Origin: Pirellulaceae bacterium
Lineage (GTDB): Bacteria > Planctomycetota > Planctomycetia > Pirellulales > Pirellulaceae
Length of the DNA stretch: 64,000 nucleotides
Direction: 5' to 3'
Assembly: GCA_019636375.1 (NCBI GenBank)
Contig: JAHBXS010000002.1
Location: 85,621-149,620, forward strand
Shown here: positions 56,819 through 64,000 of the stretch, piece after piece
Layout of the letters: the number at the start of each line of letters is the position of its first letter
Position numbering within the stretch: the first letter of the stretch is position 1
Position numbers and translations under genes: made by a program
The notes under the pieces: model-generated
The model's input: only the letters and a program-made list of their open reading frames with translations
The model's database searches: none
Told to the model about the DNA's origin: nothing

Positions 56819-58927
56819 ATGATTCGATTCAAAGCAACCCTGTTATCGTTAGCCTCGCTCATTGGATTGTCACTGATTCTGGTTTGGCCTGCGACTGTCC
56901 TCGCTGGAGGGGGGCCAGAAAATCTGTTGTTGGTGGTCAATGCCGACTGCCCGACTTCGAAACTTGTTGCCAATCACTACATTCAACTCCGTAAAATTCC
57001 GCCCGGCAATGTCTTGTACTTGACGAATGTTCCCGGCGAGCAACGAATTAAACTCAAGGATTTCGAAACCAAAATCCTCTCCCCGATTTTTGAGTACATC
57101 AAGTCGGCTAAACTTCAAAAGCAAATTGACTATATCGTTTACTCAACAGGGTTTCCAACTTCAATACAAATTCCCGACCACCACAATCGGGTGATTGCTC
57201 AAATTAAAGAATCTCAAGGGGAACAAACGGCAAATCAGTTTGTCAAAATCCTTCAGCCCCAAGCCTCGCTGACCTCGCTCACCTATTTTGCCGTCCATGT
57301 TTTTGCCAACGATCCCAGCTACCTTGGCTTGGAAGCAAACCAGTATTTTCGTCGTCCGGCAGAACACCTTTTGGAACGCCCGTTCCCCCCTCCCCTACAA
57401 GACCGTTATGCGGCGGGCCGACGAGCTCTCGACGATAAAAAACTTGACGAGGCGATCAAAATTTTTGACGAACTGCAACGCGAGCAGCCCTCGCAATTGG
57501 CAGTCTCTTACTCCCTCGCTCAAGCTCACGCCCTGAGTGGAGATACGAAGGCGGCAGCAAACTGGCTCGCCCGCTCGATTCGTTTGGGATGGTGTTATCG
57601 AGATAAGACGAAAACAGACCCGGCGTTTGCGTCTGCTATTGCTGATCCACTTTTCAAAGGCATTGTGGATCGCCTGCCGGATGTCCCGTATGAATTTTCC
57701 CCAACTCTCGGTTTTTCATCAAATTTCTCCTGGGCTCCAAATGGTGGAATCAATACCGGACCCGGGACAGGAATGAACTATGTCTTGTCAACAATGTTGG
57801 GAATTCATCACGAGTTCGGGATGACCGAAAGAGAAATCTTACAACACCTTCAACGTTCCGTTGCCGCAGACCTCACGTACCCCCAAGGCAACTTTATATT
57901 TGCGCAAACGTCAGATGTCCGCAGTCGAACGCGGCAACCTTTTTTTCAAACGGCAATTAGCCAGCTTCAAAACTTGGGAGCCAAAGCGGACACCACCAAA
58001 GAACATTTCCCAAAATCTGGCCAAATTAGTGGCCTACAAATCGGCTCCTCGACGTTCGACCCGAAGTCTTCCATCGCCAAGATTCTTCCTGGCTCTATCG
58101 CTGATAATCTGACGAGCTATGGCGGCGACTATACACGAGAGGGTCAAACTAAGTTGACTGAATTGATCAAGGCCGGTGCCGCTGGTTCCAGCGGAACCGT
58201 CGTCGAGCCTTATTCGATTATCCAGAAATTTCCACACCCGATGATCCAAGTCCACTACCGTCGTGGCTGCTCGCTCGCCGAGGCATTTTACCAATCGGTC
58301 TCCGGACCTTTTCAACTCCTAATCGTCGGCGACGCGCTATGCCAACCTTGGGCCAAACCGCCGAAGTTTCAAATCGCAGGCGTTGAACCTCTGCAAACCG
58401 TCTCCGGAACTCTCGAGTTACAATTCTCCTTTACCGATCCGAGCCAAATCGAGGTGATCGATATTTTTGTCAACGGCAAACTGGTCGGACGTCAACCGCG
58501 CATCGAAAATTTCCGTTTCGATACAGCCCAACTTCCCGACGGTTATCATGAGTTGAGATTTGTGGCGGTTGCCAGTAACTCTATCCAATCCCGTTCGTCT
58601 CTCAGTTTGCCAATCCAAGTCAACAACTCCCAGAAAAATCTTGCTCTCAGTGCCACCGCTGAAGCCTATCACGTTCAAGAACAAATCGAACTCACAATCG
58701 ACACCAATGTTGCAGGACCCGTCGAAATCTACTGCAACTCTCTGAAGTGTGCAGAATTGGTCAGTGGTTCCGGAAAGGTTGCATTCCCAGCCGCTCTGAT
58801 TGGTCGCGGCCCTGTCAGTCTGAGAGCAGTATCAAAAGTCACTGATGATACTTTCCACCAAAGCCTGCCCCTACAATTAACGATCAATGGGCTCGTTTCG
58901 AATGATCTACCTGAGGAAAGCCGCTAG
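56819..58927 (+). CDS. TIGR03790-family exported protein with a TPR-like insertion
   Basis: A 702-aa protein with a signal peptide (about 1-29). The first ~180 residues match the TIGR03790 pattern: ENLLLVVNADCPTSKLVANH, YIQLRKIPPGNVLYL, DYIVYSTGFPTSIQI. Within this domain, about residues 197-262, sits a TPR-like stretch (RYAAGRRALDDKKLDEAIKI, LAVSYSLAQAHALSGDTKAA). The family domain then resumes (LTSYGGDYTREGQTKLTEL, GAAGSSGTVVEP, PLLIVGDALCQP-type end). The C-terminal ~180 residues are beta-sandwich-like. No enzymatic role is known. Its 3' end overlaps the convergent gene by 21 bases. Confidence 0.85.
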   Translation: MIRFKATLLSLASLIGLSLILVWPATVLAGGGPENLLLVVNADCPTSKLVANHYIQLRKIPPGNVLYLTNVPGEQRIKLKDFETKILSPIFEYIKSAKLQKQIDYIVYSTGFPTSIQIPDHHNRVIAQIKESQGEQTANQFVKILQPQASLTSLTYFAVHVFANDPSYLGLEANQYFRRPAEHLLERPFPPPLQDRYAAGRRALDDKKLDEAIKIFDELQREQPSQLAVSYSLAQAHALSGDTKAAANWLARSIRLGWCYRDKTKTDPAFASAIADPLFKGIVDRLPDVPYEFSPTLGFSSNFSWAPNGGINTGPGTGMNYVLSTMLGIHHEFGMTEREILQHLQRSVAADLTYPQGNFIFAQTSDVRSRTRQPFFQTAISQLQNLGAKADTTKEHFPKSGQISGLQIGSSTFDPKSSIAKILPGSIADNLTSYGGDYTREGQTKLTELIKAGAAGSSGTVVEPYSIIQKFPHPMIQVHYRRGCSLAEAFYQSVSGPFQLLIVGDALCQPWAKPPKFQIAGVEPLQTVSGTLELQFSFTDPSQIEVIDIFVNGKLVGRQPRIENFRFDTAQLPDGYHELRFVAVASNSIQSRSSLSLPIQVNNSQKNLALSATAEAYHVQEQIELTIDTNVAGPVEIYCNSLKCAELVSGSGKVAFPAALIGRGPVSLRAVSKVTDDTFHQSLPLQLTINGLVSNDLPEESR

Positions 58928-59431
58928 TTCCCGTTCGATCAGCGCTGTCAGCTTTTCCATTCGTTTGCGGTTCACCCCCAAGTCTGAATGCCCAACGCGC
59001 GACGCAGAACGAAAGTGGATTTGACGCTCTTCTGGGACAACTAGAAACTCCACATCGTCTACAAATCGAAAAATCAAACTGCGGGCCTCAAAATGCACAT
59101 AGTCCCGTTGCTGTTCGACAATTCTCATGCGCGGTTGACGCTCAACGACCCGAATCACCAACTCTAACGCTTCTTCAGGCGAACAGGAGAATTTGATCGG
59201 GGCCATCTCTTGCAACTCATTGACGGAATCGGTTGAAACCGCATTGGGAGTCGGGGGCAAAGGATGCAATCGTCCGTTTAAAAGGCCAAGATTTTTTGGT
59301 CGCGTTGCCATTGCACTCATCCCCGCCAATAAAATCAAAACAATGATGGGCAAAAAGAACAATCGAATTCGAAACCGCCGCCAACTGGCCGCCGAACCGT
59401 TCGAGTGATTTGCCGACATCGATTTGCTCAT
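58907..59431 (-). CDS. DUF1499 family membrane-anchored protein
   Basis: A 174-aa protein with one N-terminal membrane helix (LFFLPIIVLILLAGMSAMA, about 24-42) and a DUF1499-like domain: CSPEEALELVIRVVERQPRM, YVHFEARSLIFRFVDDVEF and IHFRSASRVGHSDLGVNRKR. The start at 59431 has AGGGGG upstream; the longer in-frame extension to 59788 is antisense to the next gene and implausible. Function of DUF1499 is unknown. Confidence 0.85.
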   Translation of the reverse strand: MSKSMSANHSNGSAASWRRFRIRLFFLPIIVLILLAGMSAMATRPKNLGLLNGRLHPLPPTPNAVSTDSVNELQEMAPIKFSCSPEEALELVIRVVERQPRMRIVEQQRDYVHFEARSLIFRFVDDVEFLVVPEERQIHFRSASRVGHSDLGVNRKRMEKLTALIERELAAFLR

Positions 59432-59577
59432 GCGAAAACCCCCTGTTCTCGATAAAAAACGACTCAACACTAACGGTTGTAGCGGTTTTTTCCTGTGAAG
59501 TACAGAACCGCTAATCAATAGTCGAATCAACCGATATCGGCGTTTTCTGTTTCCTATTATTTTCCGCTCGACAACGC

Positions 59578-60129
59578 ATGTGGTGCCCCTGCTGCCAAAG
59601 CGAATCTCCGATGGTCGCCATTCACGACTCGGGGTTGATCTGTGCTCATTGTCACGTCGAGGTCGAAGCGGTTCGACCCATCGACGGAACTCTCGAATTC
59701 TCTCCGGCTGACGTTTCGCCGGTAAACTTGCCAAACCAAGCGGCGGGGCAAAAACTCTTCCGTTTTGATCCGCCTCATCATCAAACACAACCTGAAGACT
59801 CTAGCACACCGAACCGATCGAACAATTCAACCTCAATTCACACACTCTCCCCTGCCCTATCCGCAAGTGACTCACCGCAACTGTTGACTTTGGTTCTTTT
59901 GTTTTTCGTCGGGCAGGCATTGATCGTATGGGCATTTTTCCAAGCAAATGTCCAAGCACTCGGTATCGGACTGGTGACGTCGATATCAGCCGTTGGACTT
60001 GCCCTCCAATCAGTCAACCGCACCGAAATGATTCGGCGTGCTGTCGAACGCCGCACCCCAAAAACTTCAGACAAGTTGCGGCGACCTCGCACTCGCACTT
60101 CGGCAAACGCCCATCAGCGTCTGGATTGA
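59578..60129 (+). CDS. Zinc-ribbon membrane protein of unknown function
   Basis: A 183-aa protein. The N-terminus has two CxxC pairs (CPCC and CAHC, about residues 3-6 and 22-25) forming a likely zinc ribbon. A Ser/Pro/Asn-rich linker leads to two membrane segments (about 104-122 and 128-145) and a basic C-terminal tail. No named family recognised. Divergent from the DUF1499 gene (146 nt) and convergent with the transporter gene (22 nt). Confidence 0.6.
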   Translation: MWCPCCQSESPMVAIHDSGLICAHCHVEVEAVRPIDGTLEFSPADVSPVNLPNQAAGQKLFRFDPPHHQTQPEDSSTPNRSNNSTSIHTLSPALSASDSPQLLTLVLLFFVGQALIVWAFFQANVQALGIGLVTSISAVGLALQSVNRTEMIRRAVERRTPKTSDKLRRPRTRTSANAHQRLD

Positions 60130-60151
60130 AGGCATGGTTCAATGCCGACAG

Positions 60152-61597
60152 CTATTCTGGCAATGGCTTCCCCTTGGTCTCGGGCGCGAATGGTAGTACC
60201 GCAATTCCAATCAAAAACACCGCGCACATGGTGACCGCCGCCCAGCGCAGCCCATCTTCATAGCCTCGTTCTGGCGAAAAAACGTACTTGGTTAACATCC
60301 CCAATGTAAACGGGCCCAACGCAGCCACGATTCTGCCAACGTTGTAACAAAAACTCGTCCCCGTCGAACGTAGCCGTGTCGGAAACAACTCCGGAAAATA
60401 AATCGCATACAAACCAAAAACTGAAAGTTGGCAGAACCCCATCATAGGGACCATCCAATACAAGTCACTCATCCGATTCAGAAACGAAAACGTAAACACG
60501 GTACTGACCATTGCTGCTAAGAACGCCACAAAGAAAGCCGTGCGACGGCCGACCCAATTCGCGAAAAAACTTGACAAGTACATCCCCAGAAATCCTCCGC
60601 CGTTCATCAGCAGGGAAGTCACACCCACCCAGTAGGCCACCATACCATCCAGACTCGACTCAGGCGTCCCTTTCGCAATAAGCTCGGCACGAATGATGCC
60701 ACGTACAAAATCGAAAACAAAGAAGCCGATCCCCCACAACCCCACGATTCCCGCTGCGCCTAACACCAATCCCACCAGTGCATTCTTTCGCCAGCGCGGA
60801 TTGCCGAACAACTCACTGTAAGACCCCAGATGAGCGTTGAAATCTCCTGAATCGACAGCGGCCTTCCTAGCTGCCAACCATGTCTCCGGCTCCTTGAGCT
60901 TCCAGCGCACGACGATCGCTAACAGCGCTGGCAATGCACCGATGATGAACAGCACGCGCCAAGTCGTCATTTGAAATCCGAAAATTTCCCAATTTTGAAA
61001 CTCGCCGACGCTTTCCATATACCCAAGGTACATGTTCAAACCAGCAGCAGTCGCATTGCCGATCGTTGAAGACGCTTGCAACAGGCCCAATGCATAGGTC
61101 CGCACATGAGCGGGAATGACTTCGGCCACGAGGGCAACCCCCACTGCAAATTCACCTCCGACCCCTAGTCCGGTGATAAAACGGTAGAAACAAAAATCCC
61201 AAAACCCATAAGAGAAGGCACTCAATCCAGTACACAACGAATAAACTAAAATCGTCAATAGCATGACCCGCGCTCGTCCCATCCGATCCCCTAAGACTCC
61301 GAAGACAAGCCCCCCCAACGCCCAGCCAATCATAAACACCGAAGTGCTGAGAGCCCCGTAAAAATCTTTGTCCTCCTTGGATGGAGCTATTGTTACGACT
61401 TCCCCGAGTTCGTTCGTCGTCGTTTCAGCCAATAGTGTTGCCATTGCCGAACTGCGAGAAACCGCGAATATTTGTTGGTCCATCGTGTCAAACAGCCAGC
61501 CCAATGCCGCGACGATCAACACAAACCAATGATAGCCGTTTAAATGAAGAAACCATGTCCATTGATTCAGCGGTCGCGAGGGCTCATTTCCAGTCAT
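60152..61597 (-). CDS. Major facilitator superfamily transporter
   Basis: A 481-aa transporter with twelve membrane segments. Family motifs: GWLFDTMDQQIFAVS in helix 1, GDRMGRAR after helix 2, YRFITGLGVGGEFAVGVALV in helix 4, PETWLAARK after helix 6, and FPTRLRSTGTSF near helix 10. This matches the sugar/organic-acid branch (AAHS/SHS-like) by look; substrate unknown. A 60-residue insert between helices 1 and 2 is longer than usual. No ligand-specific partner is adjacent. Confidence 0.92.
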   Translation of the reverse strand: MTGNEPSRPLNQWTWFLHLNGYHWFVLIVAALGWLFDTMDQQIFAVSRSSAMATLLAETTTNELGEVVTIAPSKEDKDFYGALSTSVFMIGWALGGLVFGVLGDRMGRARVMLLTILVYSLCTGLSAFSYGFWDFCFYRFITGLGVGGEFAVGVALVAEVIPAHVRTYALGLLQASSTIGNATAAGLNMYLGYMESVGEFQNWEIFGFQMTTWRVLFIIGALPALLAIVVRWKLKEPETWLAARKAAVDSGDFNAHLGSYSELFGNPRWRKNALVGLVLGAAGIVGLWGIGFFVFDFVRGIIRAELIAKGTPESSLDGMVAYWVGVTSLLMNGGGFLGMYLSSFFANWVGRRTAFFVAFLAAMVSTVFTFSFLNRMSDLYWMVPMMGFCQLSVFGLYAIYFPELFPTRLRSTGTSFCYNVGRIVAALGPFTLGMLTKYVFSPERGYEDGLRWAAVTMCAVFLIGIAVLPFAPETKGKPLPE

Positions 61598-61806
61598 CTT
61601 CGAGTTTGCCGTCCTTCAAATATCAAATTTCCAGATAGAATATCGGCAGCCATCCTACCCTCGATTTACGCCGACGACAAACCGTCGCTGCAAATGTCTT
61701 GTCCGTTTCCACGAAATTTTCGAGATTTGTTTTTCTCCATCCGTTTGGAGTGTTGAAGAGGCTCAATAAATCAGTCATCATGTAAGAAGTCGCGCCGTCG
61801 GGCTAC
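61598..61806. other. Intergenic region upstream of MFS gene
   Basis: About 210 bases with no supported gene, leading into the inverted repeat. The MFS promoter is expected here. Confidence 0.35.
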
Positions 61807-61908
61807 GAGCCTATCCCAAAAGGGGTCAGACCCTTTGGAGGCTAAGCGAAATTTAACGTTGTTATGTTGCCAAGCCGGAGAGGGTCTGACCCCTTTTGGG
61901 ATAGGCTC
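61807..61908. repeat. 28-bp perfect inverted repeat around a 46-nt spacer
   Basis: The 28 nt at 61807-61834 (starting GAGCCTATCCCAAAAG) are the exact reverse complement of 61881-61908. Each arm contains GGGGTCAGACCC, itself nearly palindromic. The whole is a small MITE/REPIN-like unit; no transposase is adjacent and no target duplication was found. Confidence 0.85.
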
Positions 61909-61972
61909 TGAACAAAATCGCTCGCACTTTCATTGAAGCTGATTGCTCCTTTACTTGAGGAAAATCCGGTAC

Positions 61973-63535
61973 ATGTCCACTACTGACAAATGGCTCAACC
62001 CATCGGCTCGCACTTCATCACGTCGCGACTTTCTTCAATTGGCAACTGCCGCTCCCGCACTGGCTTGGTTGCCGGGCTTGTCAACCCTGGCACCCCCTGC
62101 CCCTCTCAACGACTACCCTCGGCTAACTTTTTACGGGGCCACCCGACAAGTTTCCGGTTCGTGCCATCTACTCGAAACGTCTCATGGTCTGTATGTCGTG
62201 GACTGCGGCCTATTTGCTCCGGACATCGAGAACCCAGAAAAAGAAAACGAAGACATCCCCTTCAACCCCAAAGAAGTCAAGGCGCTGATCTTGACCCATG
62301 CCCACGCCGACCATCACGGAAGACTCCCCTTGCTCTACAAACGAGGCTTTCGTGGCAAAATCTACTGCACCGATGCGACTCGCGATCTGACGAACCTCGC
62401 ATTCAGCACACCACCTCCTTCGAGCGACGATGAACGCGACCCGCTGTTCACTTTTGCAGATGGCGAAGCGATGCTGAAACAGCTCCACGCGGTCCCCTAC
62501 AACAAAAAGGTGAACGCGGGAAAGTTAACCGTCCGCTTTACGGATGCGGGGCACATCCTGGGCTCAGCAATGGTCGAAGTCTGGGTCGACAACCGCAAGA
62601 TCATTTTTGGCGGCGACATGGGGCCAGACAATTCCCCCATTCTGCACGCACCCACCCAACTTTACGGTGCCGATTGCGTGTTGCTCGAATCGACTTACGG
62701 AGCCGCCAAACGTCCGCAGATCGATTACGATGAGTTTGGCCGCCGCGTTGCGGCAGTTCTGGAAAGGGGTGGGGACGTTTTGATGCCAACCTTCGCACTC
62801 CACAAATCGCAATTGATCATTTTCACTTTGCAACGACTCATTCAACAAGGCGTGATTCCAGCGAATGTTCCCATCTATTGTGACTCTTCTTCTGTTCACA
62901 AGGCAAATCTAATCTACGATGCCTACAAGGACTACCACGACGAAGAAGCTCGCGAATTTATCAAGAAACACGGGTCCTTGTTTTACATGGCAAAATACCG
63001 CGAAGGTCGGGCCGCTGATTTCCTTAAGGCCCACGGTGGAACCCCCAGCATCTTTGTCTCCACAAGCGGCATGTTGGCGTTTGCTGCGTCACCCCGCCAC
63101 CTCCACGCAATGGCCAACAATCCCAAAAACGCGGTCTTGATCCCCGGCTACCAAGCCCCAAATACCGTCGGGCGATTGCTACTCGACGGCAAGTCGCCTG
63201 TCACGGTCAACATCCCCTTAAATGATCGTCCGACAGATGTCAAAATTACCCCCAAGCTCGAAATCGATCGCGTGTCAGGTTTTTCTTCTCACGCATCGGG
63301 TGAACAGATTTTGGAATGGATATCGAAGTTCGAGGAAATCGGAACAGTATTTTTCTTGCACGGCGATGAAGAACGCTCTACAGAGATGGCCAAACGAGCC
63401 AGCGAAATGGGAGTCGAGTCCATTGCTCCCAAACGCGATGATACGTTCACGGTCAAAAATGACCGACAAACTCCGGGCCCCGTTCCAGAACTCGAAAAAC
63501 GGCAACCTGCCGCTCCAGCAGCGGTCGATCAATAG
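61973..63535 (+). CDS. Beta-CASP metallo-beta-lactamase-fold hydrolase with Tat signal
   Basis: A 520-aa protein. A twin-arginine signal (SRRDFL at 16-21, then a hydrophobic stretch to about 40) precedes an MBL fold with HAHADHHG (H109, H111, D113, H114), GHILGSA and FGGDMGP, a beta-CASP insert with STYG and DSSSVHKANLIY, and the C-terminal RMMBL-like part (SGFSSHASGEQ with the last His, FLHGDEE). This domain set belongs to RNA-processing nucleases (CPSF73/RNase J type), which work in the cytoplasm; a Tat signal is unusual. Tail is Pro/Ala-rich. GAGG lies upstream of the ATG. The next gene begins 37 nt later. Confidence 0.9.
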   Translation: MSTTDKWLNPSARTSSRRDFLQLATAAPALAWLPGLSTLAPPAPLNDYPRLTFYGATRQVSGSCHLLETSHGLYVVDCGLFAPDIENPEKENEDIPFNPKEVKALILTHAHADHHGRLPLLYKRGFRGKIYCTDATRDLTNLAFSTPPPSSDDERDPLFTFADGEAMLKQLHAVPYNKKVNAGKLTVRFTDAGHILGSAMVEVWVDNRKIIFGGDMGPDNSPILHAPTQLYGADCVLLESTYGAAKRPQIDYDEFGRRVAAVLERGGDVLMPTFALHKSQLIIFTLQRLIQQGVIPANVPIYCDSSSVHKANLIYDAYKDYHDEEAREFIKKHGSLFYMAKYREGRAADFLKAHGGTPSIFVSTSGMLAFAASPRHLHAMANNPKNAVLIPGYQAPNTVGRLLLDGKSPVTVNIPLNDRPTDVKITPKLEIDRVSGFSSHASGEQILEWISKFEEIGTVFFLHGDEERSTEMAKRASEMGVESIAPKRDDTFTVKNDRQTPGPVPELEKRQPAAPAAVDQ

Positions 63536-63572
63536 CAAAAAATTCTTTCACTTCAGTAAGGACTATCGGGCG

Positions 63573-64000
63573 ATGTGGCACACGTTCATATACAAAATTG
63601 TCTGCTCCCTCATGATGTGCAGCTTGGGATTAAGCCTGACCGCTCAAGAAAAAGCCAAGGATGTCGATGATCGATTTGACTCGGCCAACCAAGCCACCAA
63701 GGTTTCACCCCCTGCCCTTTCACAGAAGGCTCCCTTTGACGTGCCGTTTCGCGTTCGTTACTCAGATTTGGACGAGTCGGAACTTTTACCAGCGTCCAAC
63801 CTTGTGCGTCTGGCCGAAATGGAAAACCGTGACACGACAGTCGTCGGCACAGTCGATTCGGCCTTCATTCCACGTGGGAACAATAAAGTCATCTTGAATT
63901 TTTCCAAGGACCACCGCAATTGCTTCAAAGCCGTCATCGACATCAGAGACTTTGAGAAATGGGGGACGAATGACCCGCAGCAAATAGGTCGCTTGTACGA
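63573..64000 (+). CDS. Secreted OB-fold-like protein, cut by window end
   Basis: 142 codons are visible. ATG 63573 is preceded by AAGG, followed by a signal peptide (about 1-25, ending LSLTAQ). A later stretch, TTVVGTVDSAFIPRGNNKVI then LNFSKDHRNCFKAVI, resembles the OB-fold module of nuclease-associated and SNc-type secreted proteins (LNFG-x-D-x-x-x-x-F-x-A-x-I). The 37-nt gap suggests one transcript with the beta-CASP gene. The reading frame is open to base 64000, so the C-terminus is unknown. Confidence 0.7.
   Translation, partial: MWHTFIYKIVCSLMMCSLGLSLTAQEKAKDVDDRFDSANQATKVSPPALSQKAPFDVPFRVRYSDLDESELLPASNLVRLAEMENRDTTVVGTVDSAFIPRGNNKVILNFSKDHRNCFKAVIDIRDFEKWGTNDPQQIGRLY

Overview
This window reads as chromosome of a planctomycete, probably of the Pirellula/Rhodopirellula kind. 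The evidence is internal: a DUF1559 protein with an FTLVELLVVIAIIG prepilin-type segment, four sulfatase genes and two DUF1254/DUF1214 proteins, a MoxR-DUF58-DUF4381-VWA-VWA-TPR-BatD operon, a TIGR03790-family protein, a MauE-DUF1573 protein, and many exported proteins of unknown function. No species can be named from sequence alone. No rRNA, tRNA, CRISPR array or replication origin was recognised.

Region 1 (1-26.6 kb) is accessory in character. A partial Nif3-like gene and an orphan DUF2279-like gene come first. A minus-strand block follows: DUF1254 protein, two long CSPTR-type sulfatases, a second DUF1254 protein, a LuxR-type response regulator and an OprB-like porin, with an AraC-type regulator on the other strand. 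Four of these genes are broken, each by one simple lesion: an 11-nt deletion, a 1-nt loss in an A8 run, an in-frame TAA and an in-frame TAG. The response regulator has Glu in place of its phospho-accepting Asp. Next come two CTAGR-type sulfatases, a DUF2252 protein, an intact IS256-family element (18198-19633) with inverted ends and an 8-bp target duplication, a 5'-nucleotidase-like phosphoesterase, a YqhA-like membrane protein, and a second, longer DUF2279-like paralogue.

Region 2 (26.7-34.5 kb) holds stress and envelope functions: a tandem universal stress protein, an HdeD-like membrane protein, a FadL-like outer-membrane protein, a histidine kinase with an ABC-type periplasmic sensor and its response regulator (1-nt overlap), and an OprO/P-like porin.

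Region 3 (34.8-49.3 kb) is mostly core. It holds the Bat-type operon with start/stop overlaps, an OmpA-type lipoprotein, a small Ser/Thr kinase 2 nt upstream of accA, a CvpA-like protein, a YdjM-like membrane protein, dtd, pdxA and an exported protein of unknown function.

Region 4 (49.6-64 kb) is rich in exported proteins. Two neighbouring secreted proteins share a planctomycete-type domain. A fusion protein carries a prepilin signal in its middle. A small six-cysteine secreted protein is coupled to a MauE-DUF1573 membrane protein. Then come a TIGR03790 protein with a TPR insertion, a DUF1499 protein, a zinc-ribbon membrane protein, an MFS transporter, and a Tat-exported beta-CASP metallo-hydrolase followed by a secreted OB-fold-like protein cut by the window end. 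Three intergenic repeat structures (56321-56368, 56552-56667, 61807-61908) lie here.

All calls are from reading the sequence; no database search or alignment program was run.
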